A stretch of DNA of 64,000 bases from Caloranaerobacter sp050286925. GTDB taxonomy: Bacteria; Bacillota; Clostridia; Tissierellales; Thermohalobacteraceae. Where the stretch lies: the NCBI RefSeq assembly GCF_050286925.1, contig NZ_JBFWFX010000007.1, forward strand, positions 1-64,000, given 5' to 3'. Both the position numbers and the translations under genes were made by a program. This document shows positions 45,431-53,319 of this stretch, in pieces (position 1 is the stretch's first letter; the number at the start of each line of letters is the position of its first letter). The notes under the pieces are model-generated. The model ran no database searches and was not told the DNA's origin. It saw only the letters and a program-made list of their open reading frames with translations.

Positions 45431-45457
45431 GGTGGAGTTTTTAAATTTAGCTCCACC
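45431..45457. terminator. Hairpin between convergent genes
   Basis: GGTGGAG/CTCCACC, 7-bp stem with an AT-rich, itself self-complementary loop (TTTAAATTTAG). No strong T run, but its place between two convergent stops fits a terminator. Confidence 0.55.
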
Positions 45458-45927
45458 TATTCTTTATTAGAATGTGCTATTCTTGCACATGCAGCTGCTA
45501 CAATGCCACCTACTAAATCATCTAAAAAAGTATTGACTTTATCAGTAGTTTTACCAAGTTTGTCTAATTTGCCTATAATTCCAAATTTCATTTTATCTAT
45601 ATACCCATAGTTAGTAAAACCTATCGAACCATACACATTTGTTATACTTAGTGCTAATATTTCATCTATGCCATATAGTGGTTCATCTTTTTTTATCATA
45701 GACAGTAAAGGTTCTTTTAATAAATTTTTTTCAGCTAAAATATCGAGTTGTATTCCGGTTAATATTGCATTTTGTACTTCGCGTTTAGATAATACTTTTT
45801 CAATGTTAAAAATTGCGGTTTCTATAGAAATATCTGCATAGTCTTTTTGTAGTTCATAGACAAGATTAGCCATGTCTTCGATAGTAACTCCTCTTTCTTC
45901 AAGCATTTTTTTAACTATTTCTTTCAA
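45457..45927 (-). CDS. Phosphatidylglycerophosphatase A-type protein (PgpA/YutG)
   Basis: 156 residues. Starts at a TTG with TTAGGAGG seven bases upstream on the minus strand; the next ATG (residue 8) has no comparable site. The pattern DEILALSITNVYGSIGFTNYGYIDK, then FLDDLVGGIVAA with the acidic DD pair, matches the PgpA/YutG family, which dephosphorylates phosphatidylglycerophosphate in membrane lipid synthesis. Short YutG-like form, without the long hydrophobic segments of E. coli PgpA. Confidence 0.8.
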   Translation of the reverse strand: MKEIVKKMLEERGVTIEDMANLVYELQKDYADISIETAIFNIEKVLSKREVQNAILTGIQLDILAEKNLLKEPLLSMIKKDEPLYGIDEILALSITNVYGSIGFTNYGYIDKMKFGIIGKLDKLGKTTDKVNTFLDDLVGGIVAAACARIAHSNKE

Positions 45928-46226
45928 AACAAAACCTCCTAAATAGATTCATAATATATATTTTATGCAGAAACCTTTGATTGTATTAATTAATATCAAA
46001 TTATGATGTACGTTAATTTGTGATAATTAAAACATAATTTTGAATACTACCCTTTCCATATTGACTTGGGTAACATAGAGTTTTTATTTTTTGTAGCAAG
46101 AATATCTAAATTTTAATATCTATCTTAAAATTATGAAAAAGTTCTTGCAAATTGCTTTTTTTTATATATATTATAAATATATACTATTTATTTAATTTTA
46201 AGGGGATGTCAGAAAAGGGGGATACT
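45928..46226. other. Gene-free stretch with a large hairpin
   Basis: GCAAGAA near 46097 pairs with TTCTTGC near 46142 across an AT-rich loop and is followed by GCTTTTTTTT. It could be a terminator or leader element of the next gene. Otherwise nothing is evident. Confidence 0.35.
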
Positions 46227-46745
46227 ATGAAGATAACTTTGGGAGAATGCCTTAAGATAGCAAAAGCTATAGAGGAAAAGATAGAATCATTATTAGCTGA
46301 AAGAGAACAGGTTGCCATAGTGCGCTATTTTAAAGATGAAGAGCCAGAATATCCAGAACGTACCGTAGAAGAAATAAGTGCAGAGATAGCTGCTCTAGCT
46401 GCTAAGTCTAGGTATTTACGTCAAGTAGTAGCACGTGCTAATCTGGATACCAAAATAGATTTTGAGGTAAATGGAGAAAAAATTAGTCTTGCAGAAGGTT
46501 TGTTACTTTTAATGCAACTATTGCGAGAAAGAACTTGTTGGAAGAGTTTGGCTGATAAACAACAAAAGACAAGAAATACAGATTATTATGCTAATGTTGA
46601 GTATGTAGAAGTTACTTATGATTTAGCAGAGGCAAAGAAAACATACAAAAACTATGAAAAACAAATTCGCAAATTACGTCTTGCCATAGATAGAGCAAAT
46701 ATAAATACTGAAATTGAAGTTCCAGATGACAAAATAGAATATTAA
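46227..46745 (+). CDS. DIP1984-family protein
   Basis: 172 residues from the ATG at 46227 with AAAAGGGGG upstream; the frame is open to 46152 but the extension is hydrophobic noise. Largely helical, probably coiled coil: MKITLGECLKIAKAIEEKIESL, LRQVVARANL, EKISLAEGLLLL, and a C-terminal YEKQIRKLRLAIDRANI..EIEV that mirrors the first half. This is the pattern of the DIP1984 (septicolysin-named) family, whose function is not established. It is less AT-rich than its neighbours, which may indicate transfer. Confidence 0.75.
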   Translation: MKITLGECLKIAKAIEEKIESLLAEREQVAIVRYFKDEEPEYPERTVEEISAEIAALAAKSRYLRQVVARANLDTKIDFEVNGEKISLAEGLLLLMQLLRERTCWKSLADKQQKTRNTDYYANVEYVEVTYDLAEAKKTYKNYEKQIRKLRLAIDRANINTEIEVPDDKIEY

Positions 46746-47139
46746 GCTAATATCTGCTAGGATTGCCAGGTACTAGGACTTCCTGGGGTTGCCGTACGGA
46801 AGGATAAATATAGTACGGCAAAAATAAAATTATGCTTTTGGTTTTTAGTGCTAGAAACAGCTCGTATGAGTTATGTGTTATGTGTTAGGTGTTATATGCG
46901 TATGACTGGAGATTATGTGTTAAGTTTCTGATTGGTTTATGAAAACAAAGCTAATTAATCTAGTACCTGTTGCACCTAGCAGATTTATATATCTATTAGT
47001 TATAAAAATAGGAAAGAATCAGGAGATTGTTGTGAGCTGTTCTCTCCTGATATTTTTTTATGCGATTTTGATTTCTTTTGATATATGTTATTATTTTGAA
47101 CGATTTTATATGTTTTATTTAAAAAAGGTGGTGAGGTTA
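46746..47139 (+). other. Gene-free stretch with hairpins and a terminator
   Basis: No credible open frame. It has TTGCCGTAC/GTACGGCAA (46789-46821, 9-bp stem), a CCAGG/CCTGG mini-hairpin (46766-46786), short direct repeats of TATGTGT near 46870-46890, and a strong terminator at 47018-47059. GC content is locally raised. It may be a long 3' untranslated region or a small RNA. Confidence 0.45.
47018..47059 (+). terminator. Intrinsic terminator
   Basis: ATCAGGAGA/TCTCCTGAT, 9-bp perfect stem with a 16-base loop, then ATTTTTTT. It lies 270 bases after the DIP1984 stop and 80 before the amidohydrolase start. Confidence 0.75.
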
Positions 47140-48771
47140 ATGAGTAAATTATTTTTCTTTAACGGAAAAATCTTAACTATGGAAGATAACTATAAAGAAG
47201 TTGAATGTGTAGTAATAGAAGATAATAAAATAATTTTTTGTGGCAATTATGAAGAAGGTAAAGAGCTCATTAATGAAGATACTAAATGTATAGACCTTAA
47301 AGGAAGAACTCTTTTACCTGGATTTAACGATAGTCATATGCATTTAATTAGCTATGGCTTATCAAAGTATAAAGCAGACTTATCTAATGCTGATTCTATA
47401 CCAGATATGCAGAAGACTCTAAAAGAGTTTGTTAATAATGAAAAAGTTAAAGTCTTTAAAGAATGGGTATTAGGACATGGATGGAATCAAGAAAATTTTA
47501 TTGAAGGTAGATTGCCTAATAAAGATGATATAGATAAAGTAATTAATGACAGACCTGTATTTTTATCAAGAGCTTGTTACCATATATGTGTGGTTAATTC
47601 AATGGCTTTAAAACTTGCTGGAATAACTAAAGAGACTATAGACCCTGAAGGGGGGAGAATAGATAGAGATCCTATAACAGGTGAACCTACAGGGATACTT
47701 AGAGAAAATGCTGTATATTTAGTTTATAATCTTATACCTTTTACAGAAGATATAGGAGAGATAAAAGAAATAATTCAATCAGCTATAAATGATGCTAATA
47801 AGGTAGGAATTACTTCAATACAAACCGATGATTTTTCGCATTTAAAATCATATAAAAAGATTTTAGATGCTTATCAAGAATTAAAAAATGAGGAAAAACT
47901 TAATGCAAGGATAAATCTTCAAATGCTACTAGATACAAAAGATAAACTAATAGATTTTTTAAAGTTGAACAAAAAAACTGGTGATGGAGATGAAATGGTT
48001 AGGTTTGGACCATTAAAACTCTTGGCAGACGGGTCTTTAGGTTCAAAAACAGCAGCGTTAGAAGAACCTTATAGTGACGATACTAAAGCTAAAGGTGTAT
48101 TAATATATACTACTGAAGAAATAGAGGAAATACTTACTTTAGCACATGTAAATGGTCTTCAGCTAGCAGTACATACAATAGGAGATAGAGCTATGAAGCA
48201 AGTTCTTGGAGTATATTCTAGACTAAATAAAATGTATTATAGAAAAGATGCTAGGTTCAGATTAATTCACTGTCAAATAGCATCTAAAGATATAATAGGC
48301 CAGTTTAAGAAACTAAATGTTATTGCAGATATACAACCTATCTTTATAAAGACAGATATGCAGATTGCAGAGAAGAGGGTAGGAAAAGAGAGATTAAGAT
48401 ATAGTTATGCATGGAAGACTATGTATGATGAAGGGATATTTCTATCTGGAGGTTCTGATGCACCTGTTGAATCATTTAATCCTCTTTATGGTATTTATTG
48501 TGCAGTAACTAGAAAAGATTTAAATGGTAATCCAGAAAATGGATGGTGTCCAGAAGAAAAATTAGATTTATATACGGCACTAAAGCTATTCACAATAAAT
48601 CCAGCTTACTGTACATTTGAGGAAAATATAAAAGGCTCTATAAAAGTAGGAAAGTTAGCTGATTTAGTTGTTTTGTCTGAAGACATAACTAAAATACCAT
48701 TGGATAAAATTAAAGATGTTAAAGTTGATATGACAGTATTAAACGGTAAAGTAATATTTAGCAGAAGTTAA
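47140..48771 (+). CDS. Amidohydrolase of the YtcJ/Amidohydro_3 family
   Basis: 543 residues from the ATG at 47140 with GGTGGTGAGG upstream; the frame is open to 46939, but that region contains the terminator at 47018 and no start site. Metal-site motifs are LPGFNDSHMHL (HxH), the carboxylate region ITSIQTDD, HTIGDRA, LIHCQIAS, and SGGSDAPVESFNPL. Such enzymes hydrolyse exocyclic amide or formyl groups; the substrate is unknown. Confidence 0.9.
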   Translation: MSKLFFFNGKILTMEDNYKEVECVVIEDNKIIFCGNYEEGKELINEDTKCIDLKGRTLLPGFNDSHMHLISYGLSKYKADLSNADSIPDMQKTLKEFVNNEKVKVFKEWVLGHGWNQENFIEGRLPNKDDIDKVINDRPVFLSRACYHICVVNSMALKLAGITKETIDPEGGRIDRDPITGEPTGILRENAVYLVYNLIPFTEDIGEIKEIIQSAINDANKVGITSIQTDDFSHLKSYKKILDAYQELKNEEKLNARINLQMLLDTKDKLIDFLKLNKKTGDGDEMVRFGPLKLLADGSLGSKTAALEEPYSDDTKAKGVLIYTTEEIEEILTLAHVNGLQLAVHTIGDRAMKQVLGVYSRLNKMYYRKDARFRLIHCQIASKDIIGQFKKLNVIADIQPIFIKTDMQIAEKRVGKERLRYSYAWKTMYDEGIFLSGGSDAPVESFNPLYGIYCAVTRKDLNGNPENGWCPEEKLDLYTALKLFTINPAYCTFEENIKGSIKVGKLADLVVLSEDITKIPLDKIKDVKVDMTVLNGKVIFSRS

Positions 48772-48796
48772 AGCGGTGCAAAATTAGCACCGCTTT
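48770..48796. terminator. Bidirectional terminator
   Basis: AAAGCGGTGC/GCACCGCTTT, a perfect 10-bp stem with a 7-base loop, between the convergent amidohydrolase and lipoprotein genes. Confidence 0.8.
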
Positions 48797-48812
48797 AATT
48801 AATCAACTTTAA

Positions 48813-49292
48813 TTAATCAAGCTTATATTCCATATGATATTTTTCAGCTAAAGTTACAATTCTATTTTTATATTCAGTCATATATTCTTTTGATTTTTTT
48901 AGAAACTCGCTTGATTTTAAAAGCAATTCGTTATCTTTTTCTTCAATACCTTTTTGTAATAGCTCTAGTGCTTTTAGCTGATATTTTGCTCCTTCGATAT
49001 AGAGATTATGTATCTCTTTTAATTCTTTAGTTTTAGGAGATATTTTCATTAATTTATTCAAGAAATCTTCATATGTTGGAATTATTTCGTCTTTTAAAGC
49101 TGAATAGAACGTACCATAAGTATAATTATTATTAGAAATTAGACTATTATATTTTTCAAGAGCATTATTTTCTATTTCAACTACTGGAGGAAGTTCTGCA
49201 TTTATATAGTTAAATAAATCTCTTTTATTCTGATTTACACATCCAGTCAGCATAAGAACAATAATTAAAATTATGATACCAAAGCGTTTCAT
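48813..49292 (-). CDS. Lipoprotein of unknown function
   Basis: 159 residues. A lipoprotein signal ends LMLTGC (lipidated Cys18). The mature part is all-helical and highly charged, in the style of a small surface helical bundle. Start ATG with AAGGAGG upstream on the minus strand, 11 bases after the stop of the gene before it, so the two form an operon. No family recognised. Confidence 0.75.
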   Translation of the reverse strand: MKRFGIIILIIVLMLTGCVNQNKRDLFNYINAELPPVVEIENNALEKYNSLISNNNYTYGTFYSALKDEIIPTYEDFLNKLMKISPKTKELKEIHNLYIEGAKYQLKALELLQKGIEEKDNELLLKSSEFLKKSKEYMTEYKNRIVTLAEKYHMEYKLD

Positions 49293-49302
49293 AATAACCT
49301 CC

Positions 49303-50307
49303 TTACTTTAAATTTAGTAATTTTAAATTATTGCTATTTATGTATTTAATTTTACCATTTTTATCAATAATTTTATAGTACTTATTAGATAAATTTAGGT
49401 AGTAATCAGCAAACTGATCTGAACTTTCAATAATTCCAACAATTTCGTTACTTTTGGTAATACCTTCACCTTGAATAAAATACTTATATTTATCACTCCA
49501 AAAATAATCTAATTCTAAGTTTTTTTCATTTATTAAAATAAATTTTTCTGGTATAGAATCTATATTTGCTTCCTCACTTTCGAAAATTTGAATAATTTTA
49601 GATGCTTTGATATGTAAATCTAAATTTTCATCTGTTATTTGTTCGATGATTCCATATTCAATAAGTTTAAACCATTTAGGATTTTTAAGTTTTGGTTTTG
49701 TCCATTTTTCATAGAAATATCCTTCGTAGTTTGTAGAAAATCTAAATACTTCTTCATAGGAACTGTTTCTTTTAGTAAAAATTCTTGTATACTTATCGTA
49801 GAAAAATGCACCGATGTTTTCTTCTAATTCTTCCTCAACTATAATGAATATCAGATTTTTAGGTTTATATCTTAAAGTGTTAATTTTATTAATATAGGCA
49901 AGATTTTCTATTTTATCTACATAAACATAGATGTCATTATGTTTTTTGTATATTCCAATTACACCTAAGTCCTTTGAAATATTAATAGCAATAATTAAGT
50001 CTTCTTCTTCATTATCTATTACATCAGCAGGATAAATTTTTACCTCAATATAGTCGATATAGTCTAGCCAATTGTCATATCCTAAATCTTTTAAGACGAT
50101 TTTTTTTATTTTATTTTGAGCATCTTTTTTTAGTTTTTCATCTTTTGAAAAAAAGTTATCGACTAATTTTTCTGAAATATTACTACTTATCAAAAGAATT
50201 TCATTAAAAGTTGTTTTTACAACAGAAGCATTATAGTATTGCTGACCAATAAAAATTGTGATTATAAATAATATTAAAGTTAGAAATGCGATAGTTCCTT
50301 TTTTCAT
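49303..50307 (-). CDS. Exported or membrane-anchored protein of unknown function
   Basis: 334 residues. One N-terminal hydrophobic segment (about 5-22) without a lipobox acts as anchor or signal peptide. The rest is soluble, with many beta-strand-like stretches and a C-terminal KYYKIIDKNGKIKYINSNNLKLL motif that looks like a small SH3-like strand pair. Start ATG with AGGTGG upstream on the minus strand. First gene of a two-gene operon with the lipoprotein gene at 48813. I do not recognise a family. Confidence 0.7.
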   Translation of the reverse strand: MKKGTIAFLTLILFIITIFIGQQYYNASVVKTTFNEILLISSNISEKLVDNFFSKDEKLKKDAQNKIKKIVLKDLGYDNWLDYIDYIEVKIYPADVIDNEEEDLIIAINISKDLGVIGIYKKHNDIYVYVDKIENLAYINKINTLRYKPKNLIFIIVEEELEENIGAFFYDKYTRIFTKRNSSYEEVFRFSTNYEGYFYEKWTKPKLKNPKWFKLIEYGIIEQITDENLDLHIKASKIIQIFESEEANIDSIPEKFILINEKNLELDYFWSDKYKYFIQGEGITKSNEIVGIIESSDQFADYYLNLSNKYYKIIDKNGKIKYINSNNLKLLNLK

Positions 50308-50352
50308 CTTTTCACCACCTTTAATACCTTCTATAAATGGATAAAAAAGTTA

Positions 50353-50381
50353 TTGACAAATTATCAAAATGATATTATAAT
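50353..50381 (+). promoter_or_regulatory. Sigma-A promoter of the aminomutase gene
   Basis: TTGACA (50353-50358), 17-base spacer, TATAAT (50376-50381): a consensus promoter. The start of transcription near 50388 leaves a leader of about 230 bases. Confidence 0.85.
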
Positions 50382-50387
50382 AAATAT

Positions 50388-50621
50388 ACTGCTTTAAGCA
50401 AATCTAAATGTTCCTTTTCAAAGAATCTAATCTATGGATCCTACTAAATCCATATAACCCTTTATGATAAATATTATTTAATATGTTTTCCAGATATTCT
50501 AATAAATAGCTATAGAAGAGGGTTATTTTATATATAGTTAAATAACCTATCTTGCTTATGCTCTGAAAAATAATTAAGAATATTTAAAATTTTCAGATAA
50601 AACAAGAGAAGGAGGTAGACT
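50388..50621 (+). promoter_or_regulatory. Structured 5' leader of the aminomutase gene
   Basis: Four hairpins can be drawn: TATGGAT/ATCCATA (50433-50454), ATAACCCT/AGGGTTAT (50454-50526), GGTTATTT/AAATAACC (50521-50547) and CTGAAAA/TTTTCAG (50563-50596). The second and third share the segment at 50521-50526 and cannot form together. No terminator with a T run and no known riboswitch consensus is visible, so any control would act on translation or stability. Alternatively this is chance pairing in AT-rich RNA. Confidence 0.4.
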
Positions 50622-51884
50622 ATGAATCAATTAAAAGAAAAGAGAGAAATTTCATTAAAGAGAGCGGCTGAGTTAAAATCAAGGATTGATGATTATTTAG
50701 AAGTTAGAGAGTCCATACCTAGAGGTCTTTATATGCAGGATAAATTTGAAGAATTAAAAAAGAAAATATTAGATGTGCTTGGTGGAACACAGGAAGATTG
50801 GAATGATTACAAATGGCAATTATCTAATAGGATAACGGATGTTGAAACTTTAAGTAAAATAATAAACTTGTCTGAAAAGGAAAAGAGAGAAATTGAGGAA
50901 GTTGGTAAAAAATATAGATGGGCTATATCACCTTATTATGCAAGTTTGATGGACCCTGATGATAGATTTGACCCAATAAGACTTATGGCTATACCAGCTT
51001 TTGCAGAACTGGCAAATGATAGTGGTGAAAGCGATCCTATGGGAGAAGAATATACAAATCCTGCAGGTAGTATAACGAGAAGATATCCTGATCGTTTGAT
51101 TATTAATGTTACTAATGAGTGTGCTATGTATTGTAGACATTGTCAAAGAAGGAGAAATATCGGACAAAAAGATGAACATAAATCTACAGCTGTTATAGAA
51201 GAATCAATTAAGTATATTAGAGAAAACAAAGAAATTAGAGATGTACTTATTACAGGTGGAGACCCTCTTACATTACCTGATCATAGATTAGAATGGATAC
51301 TAAAAGAGTTAAGAGCAATTCCACATGTTGAAATAATAAGAATTGGCTCAAGAACTCCAGTAACTATGCCACAAAGAATTACTGATGAGTTAGTAAATAT
51401 GTTAAAGAAATATCATCCAATTTATCTAAATACTCATTTTAATCATCCAAAAGAAGTAACTGAAGAAGCTAAAAAAGCTTGTGAAAAATTAGCAAATGCA
51501 GGTATACCATTAGGTAACCAGGCAGTTCTGTTGAACGGTATTAATAACGATAAATTTGTTATGAGAGCTTTAAATCATGAATTATTGAAAATTAGAGTTA
51601 AGCCATATTATATATTCCATGCTAAACATGTAATTGGTACGTTACATTTTAATACTTCTGTAGATGATGGATTGGAAATTATGGAATATTTAAGAGGATA
51701 TACTTCAGGTATGGCTGTACCGACTTATATTATAAATGCACCTAAAGGACAAGGTAAAACACCTATATTACCGCAGTATTTAATTTCTAGAGGTAAAGAT
51801 TACTGTATGATAAGAACATGGGAAGGTAAAGTAGTAAAATATGAAAATCATCCAACAAAAGATATTAGAGAAATATTAAGTTAA
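50622..51884 (+). CDS. eam: Glutamate 2,3-aminomutase (radical SAM)
   Basis: 420 residues. The radical-SAM cluster motif CAMYCRHCQRRR (about residues 168-179) follows RLIINVTNE. PLP-binding and general sequence match the lysine 2,3-aminomutase family. Two positions that bind the lysine side chain as Asp in that enzyme are Lys (FHAKHV) and Asn (YIINAPKG) here, the published distinction of glutamate 2,3-aminomutase. It would convert L-glutamate to beta-glutamate, an osmolyte in anaerobes. Start ATG with GAAGGAGG upstream. The distinction is from recalled residue differences, so the substrate is likely rather than proven. Confidence 0.88.
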   Translation: MNQLKEKREISLKRAAELKSRIDDYLEVRESIPRGLYMQDKFEELKKKILDVLGGTQEDWNDYKWQLSNRITDVETLSKIINLSEKEKREIEEVGKKYRWAISPYYASLMDPDDRFDPIRLMAIPAFAELANDSGESDPMGEEYTNPAGSITRRYPDRLIINVTNECAMYCRHCQRRRNIGQKDEHKSTAVIEESIKYIRENKEIRDVLITGGDPLTLPDHRLEWILKELRAIPHVEIIRIGSRTPVTMPQRITDELVNMLKKYHPIYLNTHFNHPKEVTEEAKKACEKLANAGIPLGNQAVLLNGINNDKFVMRALNHELLKIRVKPYYIFHAKHVIGTLHFNTSVDDGLEIMEYLRGYTSGMAVPTYIINAPKGQGKTPILPQYLISRGKDYCMIRTWEGKVVKYENHPTKDIREILS

Positions 51885-51902
51885 TATGGTTTTTAAGACT
51901 AA

Positions 51903-51927
51903 AAAAAGGAGCATTTTGCTCCTTTTT
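51903..51927. terminator. Bidirectional terminator
   Basis: AAAAAGGAGC/GCTCCTTTTT, a perfect 10-bp stem with a 5-base loop, between the convergent eam gene and the acidic protein gene. Confidence 0.85.
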
Positions 51928-52299
51928 CTAATACTTTTCCATTTCTGATCCGTCATCATATTCATCTATAAAATCATCGTCAAAAAATTTACTGTATTCT
52001 TCTTCTATGACATCATCCAATTCTCCGTTTTGTAGGCTTTCAAGCTTTTCAATTACAAAATTGTATGAATCAACTAATCCTTCGCTGTCAAAAATTTCAC
52101 TTATTTCTTCTAACGTTTCTATGGCAATATGTATTATATCAGAAAGGTCATTGACTTCGATACCTGACTCTTCATATTCTTTTTCTGAGATAAGATTTGA
52201 TATTAGTTCTAATGCTTGTTCAACATCACTATTATTGCTGTAATAAATTTCATCATATAGTTTGTTTAGTTCGTTAACTTGTATTTTATTCTTATCCAT
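51928..52299 (-). CDS. Small acidic protein of unknown function
   Basis: 123 residues, strongly acidic throughout and ending in a D/E-rich tail (FFDDDFIDEYDDGSEMEKY). Predicted helical, no membrane segment. Start ATG with GGGAGG upstream on the minus strand. No family recognised. Confidence 0.65.
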   Translation of the reverse strand: MDKNKIQVNELNKLYDEIYYSNNSDVEQALELISNLISEKEYEESGIEVNDLSDIIHIAIETLEEISEIFDSEGLVDSYNFVIEKLESLQNGELDDVIEEEYSKFFDDDFIDEYDDGSEMEKY

Positions 52300-52486
52300 C
52301 TAGAAACCTCCCTGTTTTTTATTTATAATATATATGTGTTTACTGCATTATATGAATGATAAGTTATATTATTCCATGAAAAATTTAGCTTAATTCGGGG
52401 ATTTTGTTAACTAGCAATTAAATTTTAAATCATTAATAAACTAATTTCAATACCTAAATTGATTTTAATTTTTGGAGGGATTCAAA

Positions 52487-52672
52487 ATGAAAAAATTTGA
52501 ATATAAAATTGAAAACTTTAAAGCACATGGAGCTGTAAAATTAGTATTAACTCCTGAGCATGAGAAAAAAATGAATGAGTTAGGGCAGCAAGGCTGGGAA
52601 TTAGTATCAATGAATAGTATTCTCAATGGCAGAAATATTATAGCTGTATTTAAAAGAGAAAAAATTGATTAG
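52487..52672 (+). CDS. DUF4177-type small protein
   Basis: 61 residues from the ATG at 52487, 6-7 bases after TTGGAGGG; an in-frame start at 52472 overlaps that site. KFEYKIENFK at the start and LNELGQQGWELVSMNS...IIAVFKRE are the DUF4177 signature. Cytoplasmic; function not established. Confidence 0.85.
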   Translation: MKKFEYKIENFKAHGAVKLVLTPEHEKKMNELGQQGWELVSMNSILNGRNIIAVFKREKID

Positions 52673-52686
52673 GGTGATGGATATAG

Positions 52687-52797
52687 ATGTTTAAAGGTGA
52701 AATTTTAGAAAAAGGATTAGGACAGTTGTATATTTATATAGGAATAGTGATACTTACTTTTACCTTAAAAAGATATGGAAGAAAAAAATATAGATAG
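52687..52797 (+). CDS. 36-residue single-helix membrane peptide
   Basis: ATG at 52687 with AGGGTGATGG upstream, TAG at 52795-52797. One hydrophobic helix (about residues 14-27, YIYIGIVILTFTL) is followed by a strongly basic tail (KRYGRKKYR). It begins 14 bases after the DUF4177 stop, which suggests one operon. Too short to assign; reality rests on the ribosome binding site and spacing. Confidence 0.45.
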   Translation: MFKGEILEKGLGQLYIYIGIVILTFTLKRYGRKKYR

Positions 52798-52904
52798 TAA
52801 ATTTAATTACTTTAGAAGTTATAGCTAAAGCTGTGATTAGATACAATAATTTTTTTAAAACCTCCTTCATATTATAATGTAAAAGCATGAAAGGGGGAGG
52901 TATT

Positions 52905-53201
52905 ATGGATTTTCAAATTTATGATATTTCTGTTGTTCCTTTAATAATGTTTTTGACTAAGCTAGCTCAGGAGTTAGGGTTACCTAAAAAATTTTGTCCT
53001 CTGGTATCTTTAGTGTTAGGTATAATTATTGGTATAGCTTACTTTGCACCTAATAATATTTTAAAAGGGATAATTATAGGAATTTTTTTAGCGGCATCAT
53101 CAGTGGGTTTTTATAGTGGACCTAGGAATGTATATCAAGGATGTAAGTTAAAATGTATTGAAAAAAATAAGATTAAAAGAAAAGATGATAATGCAACATA
53201 A
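52905..53201 (+). CDS. Holin-like small membrane protein
   Basis: 98 residues from the ATG at 52905 with AAAGGGGGAGG upstream. Two or three hydrophobic segments (about 8-20, 32-46, 54-72) and SSVGFYSGPRNVYQG near the end resemble phage A118-type holins, which are also found outside prophages in Clostridia. No endolysin or other phage gene lies nearby, so a phage role is not supported. Function open. Confidence 0.6.
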   Translation: MDFQIYDISVVPLIMFLTKLAQELGLPKKFCPLVSLVLGIIIGIAYFAPNNILKGIIIGIFLAASSVGFYSGPRNVYQGCKLKCIEKNKIKRKDDNAT

Positions 53202-53247
53202 AAAAAGTGTAGCGATACAATAACAACACAATTTTATAAATCTTCCC

Positions 53248-53275
53248 TTGACTATCGATACAATTTTGATATAAT
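53248..53275 (+). promoter_or_regulatory. Sigma-A promoter of the ECF S-component gene
   Basis: TTGACT (53248-53253), 16-base spacer, TATAAT (53270-53275). The short leader (about 35 bases) leaves no room for a vitamin riboswitch. Confidence 0.75.
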
Positions 53276-53319
53276 TGATACTGGTAAACAATACATTACA
53301 TCAATAGGGGGGACTTTTT

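Noticed and set aside
46939..47139. 67-residue N-terminal extension of the amidohydrolase
   Set aside because: The extension spans a strong terminator hairpin and its first codon has no ribosome binding site; the ATG at 47140 does.
50388..50621. Lysine riboswitch upstream of the aminomutase
   Set aside because: None of the conserved core segments of that class could be found, and there is no terminator or matched anti-terminator.
50622..51884. Lysine 2,3-aminomutase (kamA)
   Set aside because: Substrate-binding positions carry Lys and Asn as in the glutamate enzyme.
52905..53201. Prophage lysis module
   Set aside because: One holin-like protein without an endolysin or any structural phage gene nearby is not enough.
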